Below, piece after piece: positions 8,960-18,964 of a stretch of 42,696 bases of DNA. The DNA comes from Gammaproteobacteria bacterium. Its GTDB lineage: Bacteria; Pseudomonadota; Gammaproteobacteria; SZUA-229. Location: contig JAUVDN010000008.1 in the NCBI GenBank assembly GCA_030595325.1, positions 1 through 42,696 of the forward strand, in the 5' to 3' direction. The notes beneath the pieces were generated by a model. The model was not told the DNA's origin. It made no database searches and saw only the letters and a program-made list of their open reading frames with translations. Positions within the stretch are counted from its first letter, which is position 1; each line of letters begins with the position of its first letter. The position numbers and the translations under genes were made by a program.

Positions 8960-9883
8960 ATGAAAAAACTTTTATTGACCCTGTTACTTTTCAACCCGAT
9001 GACAAATATTGTTCTGGCGGAAGCATCATTACCGGGCCCACTTATCACAGCAGATTGGTTAGCGAATAATCTGGATGAGGTTGTCATACTTGATGCACGC
9101 AAAGACCTTGATAGTTTCACAAGTGAAGGACATATCGAAGGTGCTATTCTGGTCAATGTTAAAAAGATACGTATCGATCGTGAGATAGATGGAAAAAAAC
9201 TCACGCGTATGCGCCCGGATGCAGCAAGTTTTGAAAAATTTATGCGTGATCATGGTGTTAACAAAAACAGTCAGATAGTTATTACCCATCGCGGACAAAA
9301 GTCCGGCCATGTTGCTGGTGCTGCTAGACTCTACTGGCACATGAAATACTACGGAGTTAAAAACGTTGCCCTACTCGATGGCGGTAACGCTGCCTGGGTA
9401 ACAGCCCTTGAAGACTTAACAACAGAGTCAGAGAAAGCGGCATCCGGTAACTACGAGGTGGGCGCAAAACATCCTGAAATATTAGCCACCATGAAACAGG
9501 TACAAGATTCACTTAATGACTCATCAGTTACTCTGGTCGATACACGTGGTTTACGTTATCACATAGGTGTTGATAAAAAGGATTATGTTTTCGCTTATGG
9601 TCATATCCCAGGCGCCAGAAACCTGCCTTACAAGTTTCTTAACCCGGCAAAAGGTGATGCGGTCTTCTTCGAAAAAGATAAACTTAAAAACATTATCGAT
9701 GCTTTACATATCAACATGGACAACACTCTGATTATGTTTTGTAACAGTGCTTACGAATGCTCTTCTGACTGGTTTGTACTTCATGAAATACTGGACCACA
9801 AAGATGTACGTATCTATGATGGCTCATTACATCAGTGGACACAGTATGAAGCCAACCCGATGACACGTAAGTTAACACCGTAG
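8960..9883 (+). CDS. Periplasmic tandem-rhodanese sulfurtransferase
   Basis: 307 aa with a Sec signal peptide (cleavage after VLA, about residue 20). Two rhodanese domains follow: 28-150 (VVILDARK, GHIEGAILVN; active-site loop ITHRGQKSG without Cys, hence inactive) and about 170-300 (VTLVDTRG, GHIPGARNLP; loop FCNSAYECS with Cys261 as probable persulfide carrier). This layout is that of 3-mercaptopyruvate/thiosulfate sulfurtransferases, but export points to periplasmic sulfane-sulfur chemistry. The loop is unusual in having a second Cys six residues on. Divergent from sulfur-globule-like gene 1 and likely FNR-controlled, which fits a role in sulfur oxidation. Confidence 0.85.
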   Translation: MKKLLLTLLLFNPMTNIVLAEASLPGPLITADWLANNLDEVVILDARKDLDSFTSEGHIEGAILVNVKKIRIDREIDGKKLTRMRPDAASFEKFMRDHGVNKNSQIVITHRGQKSGHVAGAARLYWHMKYYGVKNVALLDGGNAAWVTALEDLTTESEKAASGNYEVGAKHPEILATMKQVQDSLNDSSVTLVDTRGLRYHIGVDKKDYVFAYGHIPGARNLPYKFLNPAKGDAVFFEKDKLKNIIDALHINMDNTLIMFCNSAYECSSDWFVLHEILDHKDVRIYDGSLHQWTQYEANPMTRKLTP

Positions 9884-9916
9884 GTAGACAAATAAATAAA
9901 AGAAATTCGCTTAGAA

Positions 9917-11632
9917 CTATTTAAAGCCAGCCAGTCGTAATCCGTCAGTAAAGTGTTTTAATTCAGACGGATCCTTGAAATGAAATGACTTTTCCATACG
10001 TGCAACAGAAAAGTCAGGGTTCGATGATAAAACCTGTTCTGCTTCCCAGTTTGCATTATCAATATCTCCGGACTGAGCATACGTTGCAGCTAACCAAACA
10101 CGTAATCGTTCGGCCGCCGGGTTGGATGCAAGACCTTGCTGGAATGCGTCCATAGCTTCATCATATTGACGTAAGACAAAATAAGCCTGCCCCAGATGAA
10201 AATGATAGTTATACGGATGATGCGGATTAATCTTCATGGCATCCTTGATGCGCTCAAGTCCAACCTGTGGGCGGCCAGCATAATACAACAGCGTAGCCAG
10301 TAAAACATTTGCGTTGGCATTATTAGGATCAAACTTCAGCGCTGTCTCGACCTCACCTAAAGCTTCGATAAATTTATCACCCTGCTCCCTGTAGGTCAGA
10401 CCACGCACGTAATAAGATAACGGTAATTCTGGCTGTAGGTCAATCGCCTTGCTAGCCAATTGTTCAGCCCTTTTTAAAGTAATTGCTCGATCATCTGTCC
10501 AGCCATTCATGGCGGCAAAGATATGCGTCCACCCCAATAGAGCATAAGCCAGTGCATAATTCGGATCGAGCTCAATTGCTTCACGAAATAGATTCCTAGC
10601 TTTGATGTTTTCCTCCTTGCTGGCAAATTTGTAGAAATGATGCCGCCCCAACAATAGGTATTCATGCGCATGAGTATGCGTTGTGGGCATGGTTAACGGT
10701 TTTAACGAGAAATCATTTGGCGGTTTGTTTAATAGCGCCGTTATTACACTTTGTGTAATTTCATTTTCGACTCTGAACAAATCATCGGCGGTATAACTAA
10801 ACTGCTGCGCCCACGTATGCGCACCATTAGCAGTGTTGATAAGCTGAACGTTTAACACTAGTTGCTCGCCAGAACGTCGAATGCTGCCACTTAATATGTA
10901 ATCAACGTTTAATTTTTCACTGATAGCTTTAATATCAAGGCGCGCATCTTTGTAAAAAAATGAAGAGTCCCGTGTTATTACCACCAATTCAGAATTTATA
11001 GCCAGACGAGTAATGATGTCATCGGTAACACCATCTGTATAGTATTCCTGTGCAGGATCTTGGCTTAGATTGTCAAATGGCAATACAGCAAGTGATGGCT
11101 TTGTTAATAATGGTACCGAAGTGTCAGGGACAGGTAATTTCGGACCATCCAGGTCAAGTGGCGACCACAGCGCAACAATAAACAACAATACTACAAAAAT
11201 CAGGGCATATGGATTACTGCTATGTAACCAGCGGCTTTTTGCAGGGTGTGCATTGTCAGCTGCTTCCTCATCAACTATTGCTACCAATGATTCTACATTT
11301 GCAATCAGGCGGTAGCCAGCCTTTGGAATAGTTTCGATGACTCGCGGATTCTGGCGGTCATCACCAAAAGCTTTTCGCAACTTATTGATTGCATTGGTAA
11401 TAGCTTCATCACCCACTATCGTGCCCGGCCAGACTTTTTCCATCAGAAATTCACGACTTACAACCGTACCTGCATTATCAGCAAGGCATGTCAGAAGCTT
11501 AGCTACGCGTGGCTCAAGCTTGATGATGTTTTTACCGCTTTCAAGACGAAAAACGTTAGCACGAAATGTCCATTCCCCGATTCGAACTGCATCAGGAATC
11601 AAAGCTGAAGCCGATTGTGTGTCCATCACCAC
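9917..11632 (-). CDS. CadC-type membrane-bound transcriptional regulator with TPR repeats
   Basis: 571 aa. Residues about 15-112 are an OmpR/ToxR-type winged helix (PRVAKLLTCLADNAGTVVS, then NAINKLRKAFGDD and TIPKAGYRL). One membrane helix follows at about 142-160, then a segment starting PSLAVLPFDNLSQDP and EYYTDGVTDDI (typical of these regulators), and at least four TPR-like units in the C-terminal half. It probably senses a periplasmic signal and binds DNA while membrane-anchored. GTG 11632, GTG 11629 and ATG 11626 are all possible starts. Convergent with the rhodanese gene; target genes unknown, possibly the exported small proteins upstream. Confidence 0.85.
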   Translation of the reverse strand: MVMDTQSASALIPDAVRIGEWTFRANVFRLESGKNIIKLEPRVAKLLTCLADNAGTVVSREFLMEKVWPGTIVGDEAITNAINKLRKAFGDDRQNPRVIETIPKAGYRLIANVESLVAIVDEEAADNAHPAKSRWLHSSNPYALIFVVLLFIVALWSPLDLDGPKLPVPDTSVPLLTKPSLAVLPFDNLSQDPAQEYYTDGVTDDIITRLAINSELVVITRDSSFFYKDARLDIKAISEKLNVDYILSGSIRRSGEQLVLNVQLINTANGAHTWAQQFSYTADDLFRVENEITQSVITALLNKPPNDFSLKPLTMPTTHTHAHEYLLLGRHHFYKFASKEENIKARNLFREAIELDPNYALAYALLGWTHIFAAMNGWTDDRAITLKRAEQLASKAIDLQPELPLSYYVRGLTYREQGDKFIEALGEVETALKFDPNNANANVLLATLLYYAGRPQVGLERIKDAMKINPHHPYNYHFHLGQAYFVLRQYDEAMDAFQQGLASNPAAERLRVWLAATYAQSGDIDNANWEAEQVLSSNPDFSVARMEKSFHFKDPSELKHFTDGLRLAGFK

Positions 11633-11795
11633 CCGTAAATATTAGCTCTAACTATCAGAAATATAAAGAGGTTATTTTTTCGTTATATATTAAAAAGGGT
11701 TTAGTTTGAATTTGGTCAGGTGTTATTTGAGCGTTGCTATTAAAACTGTATATGAGCACGACAGAAACAGAAGTCATTAAAGAGGAGTAATTGAA

Positions 11796-12122
11796 ATGAA
11801 TATACAAGTAAGCAAAAATATCCACTTCAATAGGCACTTAGCTAATGTGAAAAACATCCTGCTGGCGAGCATTTTGACAGTGACTGGCACATCAGCTTTC
11901 GCAATGAACAGCTTTTACCAAAAGACTCTGTTCAACCCCAGTGACAGCATGTTGAAGGCTGAATCCAGGGGACGCATCATGATTTACGATTCCATGGACA
12001 ACGAAACTGTAGAAAGAGCTATGGATGAACAGTTCGATCGTATCGACAATATGATGTTTGTTCGTACTCATTATGTACAGGCCAATGGTGATCATTATGT
12101 TGATGACGATGGCTGTGATTAA
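11796..12122 (+). CDS. Small exported protein of unknown function
   Basis: 108 aa. A Sec leader (hydrophobic ILLASILTVTGTSAFA, cleavage near residue 36) precedes a short acidic, Met-rich mature part containing FDRIDNMMFVRTHYV and ending in an Asp-rich tail with one Cys. I do not recognise a family. GAGGAG lies before the ATG. Divergent from the CadC-type regulator and 54 bases ahead of the EF-hand gene, so the two could be one transcript and possible targets of that regulator. Confidence 0.6.
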   Translation: MNIQVSKNIHFNRHLANVKNILLASILTVTGTSAFAMNSFYQKTLFNPSDSMLKAESRGRIMIYDSMDNETVERAMDEQFDRIDNMMFVRTHYVQANGDHYVDDDGCD

Positions 12123-12176
12123 GCCGTGCATAATCTTCACCCATTATTAACAGACGAAACTGAAAAGAGGTTAATC

Positions 12177-12467
12177 ATGAAGAAACTTATATTAACAACC
12201 GCTCTAATGTTAGCGATGGCTTTTAGCTTGCCACTACAGGCTACCGTTAGCTATAAATATAACACCGTAATAGTTAACCAGTTCATTCAACTCGATGCCG
12301 ATGGTGATGGCCTGATAACCAGACAAGAAATCGCCGCACAACCCGAACTTACAAGAGGGATGGAAGTGTCAGTATCAGGAGGTTTTGAGATGGGCGACAT
12401 AAACTCCGATGGAGTATTAGATTGGCCTGAGTTTTTGGCCAATGAAGAGGAGATACCTGCGGAGTAG
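12177..12467 (+). CDS. Exported EF-hand calcium-binding protein
   Basis: 96 aa from the ATG at 12177, chosen because AAGAGG precedes it and a signal peptide (cleavage after LQA) starts there. Two EF-hand loops are visible: DADGDGLITRQE (canonical) and DINSDGVLDWPE, separated by about 30 residues. Such periplasmic EF-hand proteins are thought to buffer or sense Ca2+; the specific role is unknown. It follows the small exported protein gene. Confidence 0.8.
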   Translation: MKKLILTTALMLAMAFSLPLQATVSYKYNTVIVNQFIQLDADGDGLITRQEIAAQPELTRGMEVSVSGGFEMGDINSDGVLDWPEFLANEEEIPAE

Positions 12468-12693
12468 AAAAGCATTCTAAACAGGATCAGAGAATAATTG
12501 TTGCTGAAAACAAGCATACCAACACTCTGGTCCTGCTTTGAATCAATGTTTAGAATAAAAAGTTCTTTACCATTCTTTGTCGTTTATAAACTTGATTTAA
12601 GGGACTGAGGTAAGGAAATGGTGGCTTAACGACTGCTCTGTACATATTTTTCTCTAGATAGCATTAATTGCTTCTAATCATCTAATCATCTAA

Positions 12694-12721
12694 TTGTCAT
12701 ATCCTGTAATAACTTTGTAAC
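12694..12721 (+). promoter_or_regulatory. Pho box upstream of pstC
   Basis: Three PhoB-like units, TTGTCAT (12694), CTGTAAT (12704) and TTGTAAC (12715), stand 10 and 11 bases apart. A GATAAA at 12730-12735 may be the -10. This would start transcription within a few bases of the ATG. Confidence 0.65.
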
Positions 12722-12743
12722 ATTATGGCGATAAACTTCACTC

Positions 12744-14963
12744 ATGCAAGATAAAGCACTAAAAACGCCTATACAAACACGATATAACCAACGAGCTTTA
12801 AAAGACCGTATGGCACGGTATTTTGTGGCGTCTGGTGGCATCAGTGTCATCATTGCTATCTTATTAATTTTTTTCTATCTGCTTTATGTTGTCATACCGA
12901 TGTTTGGTTCGGCTGAAATCACTGAAGGCGCAACATATGCCACCCCAGGTGAAGGCAAAACGATACACCTTGGACTTGAAGAGCAAGGCACAATCGGCGT
13001 CAGATTTACAGACCATGGCCACGTCATCTTTTTCAACACCGATTCAGGGAGTATAGTCCGTGATGAAAGTTTAGACCTGCCTGCGAACATAAGTAGCATC
13101 TCTTCTAACCTTGACCTCGTTGTCCTTGGCCTTGAGAACGGCTCAGCATTGGCCGTACAGTATAAGTTTGATCTAAGCTATCCTGATGATGTACGAACAC
13201 TGACACCCAGACTGGAATTTCCTCTCGGCCAGGACCTTCTGGTGCTCGACGAATCCAGTCAGGCATTAACCCAGATTGTTATTCAATTAAATGAGGATGG
13301 TGCCGGTCTCGCTGCGACGACGAGCGACAAGCGTTTGGTATCAGCACGTTATACACGAGAAGAATCATTTATCAGTGAAGAAATTACCACAGAACTCACG
13401 TCCAACTCTGAGCTCGCATTAGAAAACACTATCCGCTCTATTGCACTGACGCCTACACTAGATCACCTATATGCATCCACAGATAAAACACTGACAGACT
13501 TTTCACTGGATGAAAATGGCTTCGATGGTGAGAAAACAAAATATTATTTTAAACACGAAATCACCCAGCTTAAATTACTCCTCGGCGGTTCGTCATTAAT
13601 GGTCGGATTGGCTAATGGTGAAGTACAGCAATGGATGTCGGTACGAAAAGACAACGGCAGAGAATTAACCTTCATCCGTAATTTTCATGCAAATGAGCAT
13701 AAAAATGCCCAACCCGTCACTTCGATAGCAACCGAGCAACAAAGAAAAGGTTTTGCCGTTGCTGACAGCAAAGGTGACATTACATTATATTATTCGACCT
13801 CACAAAGAACACTGGCAAATATCAACACTGCTAAATCATCTATCGAAAATATGGCATGGTCGGCACGCGCGCAGAACCTACTCGTTTCTGATAACAAAAA
13901 TCAGTTGCACCTATACAAGGTACACAATGAATACCCTGAAGTTTCCTGGGATGTACTGTGGGGGAAAATCTGGTACGAAGGTTATGACGAAGCAGATTAT
14001 ATTTGGCAGTCGTCTGCTTCGACCAATGAATTTGAGCCCAAGTTCAGCTTGATGCCTTTAGCTTTCGGTACCATCAAAGCGGCTTTCTATGCGATGATTT
14101 TCGCTATTCCTATCGCCATCCTTGGTGCTATTTTTACCGCTCAATTCATGGCGCCGCGTATGCGTCAAACAGTAAAACCTGCAATCGAAATCATGGAAGC
14201 ATTACCAACAGTAATTCTCGGTTTTCTTGCTGGATTATGGCTTGCGCCCTATGTGGAAACACATCTTGCTGGCATCTTTGCCCTATTACTCATCTTACCG
14301 GCTGGGTTTATTTTTTGTGCCTGGCTGTGGCGTTTTGTACCGAATAAATCTTTACTCGAAGGCTGGGAAGCAATGATATTGATTCCCGTGGTACTGTTTT
14401 TAATCTGGTTGTCGATGATATTAAGCTCGCCAATCGAAACACTATTTTTTGATGGTGACCTGCGCATGCACTTGAGCAATGAGTGGGGACTTAACTATGA
14501 CCAGCGTAATGCTCTGGTCGTTGGTCTAATTATGGGCTTTGCTGTTATCCCGACTATTTTTTCAATCGCTGAAGACGCTCTCTTTAGTGTACCTCAGCAT
14601 CTGGTACGCGGCTCATTAGCACTCGGTGCAACACGTTGGCAGACCATGACCAGCGTTGTATTACCTGCTGCCAGCCCCGGTATATTTTCAGCAATAATGA
14701 TGGGTTTTGGCCGTGCTGTTGGCGAAACAATGATTGTGTTAATGGCTACCGGTAATACACCATTAATGGACATGAGTATCTTCCAGGGCATGCGCACGCT
14801 AGCGGCTAACCTCGCGGTAGAAGTACCAGAAGCAGAAGTGTTCAGCACGCATTACCGCGTTCTGTTTCTGGCGGCATTAATCCTGTTTCTGTTTACCTTC
14901 GTATTCAATACGCTGGCAGAAATAATTCGTCATCGTTTAAGACAAAGGTATAGCGGCTTATGA
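12744..14963 (+). CDS. pstC: Phosphate ABC transporter permease, long PstC form
   Basis: 739 aa inner-membrane subunit of the high-affinity phosphate importer. One helix (about 30-52) is followed by a large periplasmic insert of about 380 residues with repeated beta-strand units suggestive of a propeller. The conserved permease part from about 440 includes the EAA-type loop (VRGSLALGATRWQT) and GRAVGETMIVLMATGN. Standard PstC is about 320 aa; the long form is known in marine gammaproteobacteria. No ribosome site precedes the ATG, so translation may be leaderless. It overlaps pstA by 4 bases and is preceded by a Pho box. Confidence 0.93.
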   Translation: MQDKALKTPIQTRYNQRALKDRMARYFVASGGISVIIAILLIFFYLLYVVIPMFGSAEITEGATYATPGEGKTIHLGLEEQGTIGVRFTDHGHVIFFNTDSGSIVRDESLDLPANISSISSNLDLVVLGLENGSALAVQYKFDLSYPDDVRTLTPRLEFPLGQDLLVLDESSQALTQIVIQLNEDGAGLAATTSDKRLVSARYTREESFISEEITTELTSNSELALENTIRSIALTPTLDHLYASTDKTLTDFSLDENGFDGEKTKYYFKHEITQLKLLLGGSSLMVGLANGEVQQWMSVRKDNGRELTFIRNFHANEHKNAQPVTSIATEQQRKGFAVADSKGDITLYYSTSQRTLANINTAKSSIENMAWSARAQNLLVSDNKNQLHLYKVHNEYPEVSWDVLWGKIWYEGYDEADYIWQSSASTNEFEPKFSLMPLAFGTIKAAFYAMIFAIPIAILGAIFTAQFMAPRMRQTVKPAIEIMEALPTVILGFLAGLWLAPYVETHLAGIFALLLILPAGFIFCAWLWRFVPNKSLLEGWEAMILIPVVLFLIWLSMILSSPIETLFFDGDLRMHLSNEWGLNYDQRNALVVGLIMGFAVIPTIFSIAEDALFSVPQHLVRGSLALGATRWQTMTSVVLPAASPGIFSAIMMGFGRAVGETMIVLMATGNTPLMDMSIFQGMRTLAANLAVEVPEAEVFSTHYRVLFLAALILFLFTFVFNTLAEIIRHRLRQRYSGL

Positions 14964-16633
14964 TCAACCAGCAAACAAAAGCATGGTTCAAAAGCGGTAC
15001 GCCCTGGATCTGGTTAAATGCCGGCGCGATCGCTATCGCACTGGTCGCCGTATTCGGTTTATTACTACTGATTTTATTTCGCGGCATGAGCCATTTCTGG
15101 CCGGCTAATGTAGAAGCCTTTCATTATCAAAACAATGAAAACAATCTAACCGTCATCGCTGAAATTATCGAGTCAGAAACGGTTCCGTTGGAAGCATTGC
15201 ATAATATAGAGATTAGCGATAACACAGATGTCGGTGATGAGTACGGCAATGTTACGCGTTATCTTGTTAAAACCGGAAACAGAGATATTCTCGGCAGTGA
15301 TTTCAGGTGGTTGTACGACATAGATCTTCTCGATCGTGAACAGCCTGAAAATATAATGGCGCTGGAACGTATCGAATGGGGTAACTTTTATGGTTACCTG
15401 AACGCTGTCTATGAAAACGGTAATCTTGTTACTGACAAAGAAGTATGGCCTGAATTTATTGATCGCCTAAATAGAACCAACGATATCCGTGATCAAATAT
15501 TACAACTGGAACAGGGCGATATCGGTGCCATTAATTATCAATTAGAACGATTACGTTTAAAAGAAAAACGTTTGCAGCTCGATAACAAATTAACTGATGC
15601 GGCCATTAAAGAATTAGAAGAGCAGCGCAATAATTTAAATCAAGAATATGGTGTTCTGTTACAACAAACACAGAAGCTCTACCAACAGATTAACCGCGAC
15701 TCGATTAAAGCAACAGTAATGGATGGCAGCGAAGTAACCATCCCATTAGAAAAAATAGTAAAAGCCTGGCAGCCAAATAAAATGTCGACGCTGAATAAAG
15801 TTGGCTACTATCTTCATACACTATGGGCATTTATTACTGAAGATCCACGTGAAGCCAACACTGAAGGCGGTATCTTCCCTGCTATTTTCGGCACCGTATT
15901 GATGGTAATGTTGATGGCCGTTTTAGTCACACCTTTTGGCGTTGTCGCTGCGGTCTATTTACGTGAATATGCAAAACAGGGTGTATTGACACAGATAATT
16001 CGTATCACGGTTAATAACCTCGCTGGCGTACCATCCATCGTTTACGGTATCTTCGGTTTAGGTTTTTTTGTATATTTTCTCGGTGGCAACATCGATGCAT
16101 TATTCTACCCGGAAGCACTGCCCTCTCCTACATTCGGTACACCAGGATTATTATGGTCATCACTGACACTGGCATTACTGACGCTACCTGTCGTCATCGT
16201 TGCAACCGAAGAAGGTTTATCACGTATTCCTAGAAGCCTGAGAGAAGGCAGTCTTGGTCTAGGCGCAACCAAAGCTGAGACACTGTGGCGTATCGTCCTG
16301 CCTATGGCGAGTCCGGCAATTATGACGGGGTTAATTTTAGCCGTGGCTCGTGCCGCAGGTGAAGTTGCACCACTAATGCTGGTCGGCGTTGTGAAGCTTG
16401 CTCCTACCCTGCCGTTGGATGGCAATTTTCCTTTTCTGCATCTGGATCGTAAGTTCATGCACCTAGGCTTTCATATATACGATGTTGGTTTTCAGAGCCC
16501 TAATGTAGAGGCTGCAAGACCGCTGGTTTATGCAACCTCTTTTCTACTGGTTGTGGTCATCGTAACGCTCAACCTGACAGCCATTAATTTAAGAAACAAA
16601 CTGCGTGAAAAATATCGCGCCCTTGACGGCTAA
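14960..16633 (+). CDS. pstA: Phosphate ABC transporter permease, long PstA form
   Basis: 557 aa. An N-terminal membrane helix (about 16-40) is followed by a periplasmic insert of about 250 residues including a coiled coil (about 165-245, rich in Leu, Gln, Lys, Glu). The canonical six-helix permease region from about 310 carries the EAA loop LREGSLGLGATKAETLW and ARAAGEVAPLMLVG. Normal PstA is about 290 aa, so like PstC this is the long variant; the two inserts probably meet in the periplasm. Starts in the ATGA overlap with pstC. Confidence 0.93.
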   Translation: MINQQTKAWFKSGTPWIWLNAGAIAIALVAVFGLLLLILFRGMSHFWPANVEAFHYQNNENNLTVIAEIIESETVPLEALHNIEISDNTDVGDEYGNVTRYLVKTGNRDILGSDFRWLYDIDLLDREQPENIMALERIEWGNFYGYLNAVYENGNLVTDKEVWPEFIDRLNRTNDIRDQILQLEQGDIGAINYQLERLRLKEKRLQLDNKLTDAAIKELEEQRNNLNQEYGVLLQQTQKLYQQINRDSIKATVMDGSEVTIPLEKIVKAWQPNKMSTLNKVGYYLHTLWAFITEDPREANTEGGIFPAIFGTVLMVMLMAVLVTPFGVVAAVYLREYAKQGVLTQIIRITVNNLAGVPSIVYGIFGLGFFVYFLGGNIDALFYPEALPSPTFGTPGLLWSSLTLALLTLPVVIVATEEGLSRIPRSLREGSLGLGATKAETLWRIVLPMASPAIMTGLILAVARAAGEVAPLMLVGVVKLAPTLPLDGNFPFLHLDRKFMHLGFHIYDVGFQSPNVEAARPLVYATSFLLVVVIVTLNLTAINLRNKLREKYRALDG

Positions 16634-16693
16634 TATCTTGACGGCAAATATCAAGGCTAAGCACTATAAGATTAGCACCATTGGAATTCTACT

Positions 16694-17515
16694 ATGACTG
16701 AAGCAATAGCTACTAAGATTGATCCATCGATACTGACATCATCATCTGCACCGGATGATGCAGAAACATGCATGGACGTTAACAAGCTGAATTTATTTTA
16801 CGGTGAATCTCAGGCACTGACTGATATCAGCTTCCAGATGAAAAAAAATCACGTGACTGCATTCATCGGTCCAAGCGGTTGCGGCAAATCAACATTGCTT
16901 CGCTGCTTCAACCGCATGAATGATCTAGTCGATAGCGTACGCGTCGAAGGCGAGATTATTCTTGATGGTAAAAACATCTATGCACCTGATATCGATGTCA
17001 CATCACTACGACAGCGTGTGGGTATGGTGTTCCAAAAACCCAACCCTTTTCCGATGAGCATATTAGAAAACGTTGCTTATGGTCTGCGTCTGCAGGGCAT
17101 TAAGAAACGGAGCTTGCTTGAAGAAAAAGTTGAATGGGCGCTCAGAGGCTCTGCATTATGGGATGAAGTTAAGGACCGTCTGGATGAAAGTGCACTGGGT
17201 TTATCTGGTGGTCAGCAGCAACGTCTGGTCATCGCACGCGCCATCGCTATTGAACCTGAAATATTATTGCTTGATGAACCGGCATCAGCACTTGACCCGA
17301 TATCAACATTAAAGATCGAAGAGCTTATATACGAATTGAAATCGCAGTACACTATTCTTATCGTTACACACAACATGCAACAAGCTGCACGTGTTTCTGA
17401 CGAGACCGCTTTTATGTATATGGGAGAGATGATCGAGTTCGGTAAAACCAATGAGATTTTTACTAACCCGGCCAAAAAACAAACAGAAGATTATATTACT
17501 GGTCGTTACGGCTAA
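16694..17515 (+). CDS. pstB: Phosphate ABC transporter ATP-binding protein
   Basis: 273 aa ATPase of the phosphate importer. Walker [10 protein letters not shown] (59-67), Q-loop [11 protein letters not shown], signature LSGGQQQR, Walker B ILLLDEP followed by ASALDP, and the switch His in VTHNMQQA are all present. The N-terminal extension of about 28 residues is longer than in E. coli. Third gene of the pst operon. Confidence 0.97.
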   Translation: MTEAIATKIDPSILTSSSAPDDAETCMDVNKLNLFYGESQALTDISFQMKKNHVTAFIGPSGCGKSTLLRCFNRMNDLVDSVRVEGEIILDGKNIYAPDIDVTSLRQRVGMVFQKPNPFPMSILENVAYGLRLQGIKKRSLLEEKVEWALRGSALWDEVKDRLDESALGLSGGQQQRLVIARAIAIEPEILLLDEPASALDPISTLKIEELIYELKSQYTILIVTHNMQQAARVSDETAFMYMGEMIEFGKTNEIFTNPAKKQTEDYITGRYG

Positions 17516-17546
17516 TAGTATCTGAATACAGTAACGAGGTTTAATT

Positions 17547-18263
17547 ATGGAATCAAATAGTACGAGTCAGCATATATCCCATAAATTTGATGAAGAGATG
17601 GAAAATCTTCGAAATCAGGTTTTAAAGATGGGTGGACTGGTTGAACAGCAAATCAGTGGTGCAATCGATGCGCTACAAAATACCAATGCTTCCGGTGCTG
17701 AAAAAATCATTCTTAATGACCATAAAGTAAATGCACTTGAAGTGAGTATTGATGAAGCCTGCACACAGATTTTAGCAAGGCGCCAGCCTGCTGCTTCCGA
17801 TTTAAGAATGGTGGTTGCAGTCATCAAAACCATTACCGATCTTGAACGCATCGGTGATGAAGCAGAAAAAATTGCCAAGATGGCGTTGAACCTAGCTGAA
17901 GAAGATATCAACTTCCACAGCCGTTATGCTGGCATCCGCCATCTTTCAGATCAGGTAAGACGCATGGTACATGATGTACTCGATGCCTACGCAAGACTGA
18001 ATGTCGATGCAGCACTCAAAGTAGTACGTGATGATGATGAAGCTGACAAAGAATACCAGGACCTTATCCGCCTGCTGATAACGTATATGATGGAAGACCC
18101 CAGAACAATCTCAGAAGTACTGGATGTAATGTGGGCAGCACGTGCTCTGGAGCGTATCGGCGATCACGCAAAAAATATCGGTGAATATGTTATCTATCTA
18201 GTAAAAGGCAAAGATATACGCCACCTTGATCTGGATGACGTAGAGAAGGATATACTGTCTTAA
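17547..18263 (+). CDS. phoU: Phosphate signalling regulator PhoU
   Basis: 238 aa, two PhoU repeats of helical bundles (about 20-110 and 125-215), each with the metal-binding E/DxxxD pattern (ITDLERIGDEAEKIA and AARALERIGDHAKNI). PhoU links PstB activity to the PhoR kinase and represses the Pho regulon when phosphate is ample. GAGG precedes the start. Same operon as pstCAB and phoBR. Confidence 0.96.
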   Translation: MESNSTSQHISHKFDEEMENLRNQVLKMGGLVEQQISGAIDALQNTNASGAEKIILNDHKVNALEVSIDEACTQILARRQPAASDLRMVVAVIKTITDLERIGDEAEKIAKMALNLAEEDINFHSRYAGIRHLSDQVRRMVHDVLDAYARLNVDAALKVVRDDDEADKEYQDLIRLLITYMMEDPRTISEVLDVMWAARALERIGDHAKNIGEYVIYLVKGKDIRHLDLDDVEKDILS

Positions 18264-18273
18264 AGGTCCATTC

Positions 18274-18954
18274 ATGAAACAAGCAACACTCCTTATTGTT
18301 GAAGATGATCCTGGTATTCAGGACATGCTGAAATATTCTTTGTCTGCTGAAGACTATACGCTGCATCACGCCTACACCGTCAAAGAAGGATGGCAGATAA
18401 TTCAGGACAAGGCCATCGATCTGGTTTTGCTCGACTGGATGTTACCTGACAATAGCGGCATAGATCTGCTGCATCGTATCCGTAAATATCATTCGATATT
18501 ACCCGTGATCATGGTGACAGCAAAAACTGAAGAAGAAGATCGTATTCTTGGTCTTGATGTTGGTGCCGATGATTATGTCACCAAACCTTTTTCTGTACGT
18601 GAATTAAATTCGAGGATTCAAGCACTCTTACGCCGTTCGATGCCTGATGAACAACCTTTACATATCGGTGATCTTTATTTAGATCCGGTAAGTCACCGGG
18701 CAAAAGTAAAAAATACAGCGCTGGAATTATCCCCTACCGAGTTTCGTTTATTACACTATTTCATGTCACATACAGACCGCGTATTTTCTAGAACACAGTT
18801 ACTGGACCAGGTATGGGGTTCACAAGTCTATGTCGAAGAACGTACCGTTGATGTACATATAAGACGCCTGAGAAAACAATTGCAACCGTTTGCTATGGAC
18901 ACCCTATTACAGACAGTTCATGGTAGTGGCTACCGCTTTTCGAAACAGAACTGA
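18274..18954 (+). CDS. phoB: Phosphate response regulator PhoB
   Basis: 226 aa OmpR-family regulator. Receiver domain 1-120 with acidic pocket E10/D11/D12, phosphoacceptor Asp54 (LLDWMLPD) and VTKPFS switch Lys. Winged-helix domain about 130-226 with LSPTEFRLLHYF and GSGYRF. When phosphorylated by PhoR it should bind the Pho boxes before pstC and pstS. It begins 10 bases after phoU. Confidence 0.95.
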   Translation: MKQATLLIVEDDPGIQDMLKYSLSAEDYTLHHAYTVKEGWQIIQDKAIDLVLLDWMLPDNSGIDLLHRIRKYHSILPVIMVTAKTEEEDRILGLDVGADDYVTKPFSVRELNSRIQALLRRSMPDEQPLHIGDLYLDPVSHRAKVKNTALELSPTEFRLLHYFMSHTDRVFSRTQLLDQVWGSQVYVEERTVDVHIRRLRKQLQPFAMDTLLQTVHGSGYRFSKQN

Positions 18955-18964
18955 TAGAATCGTA

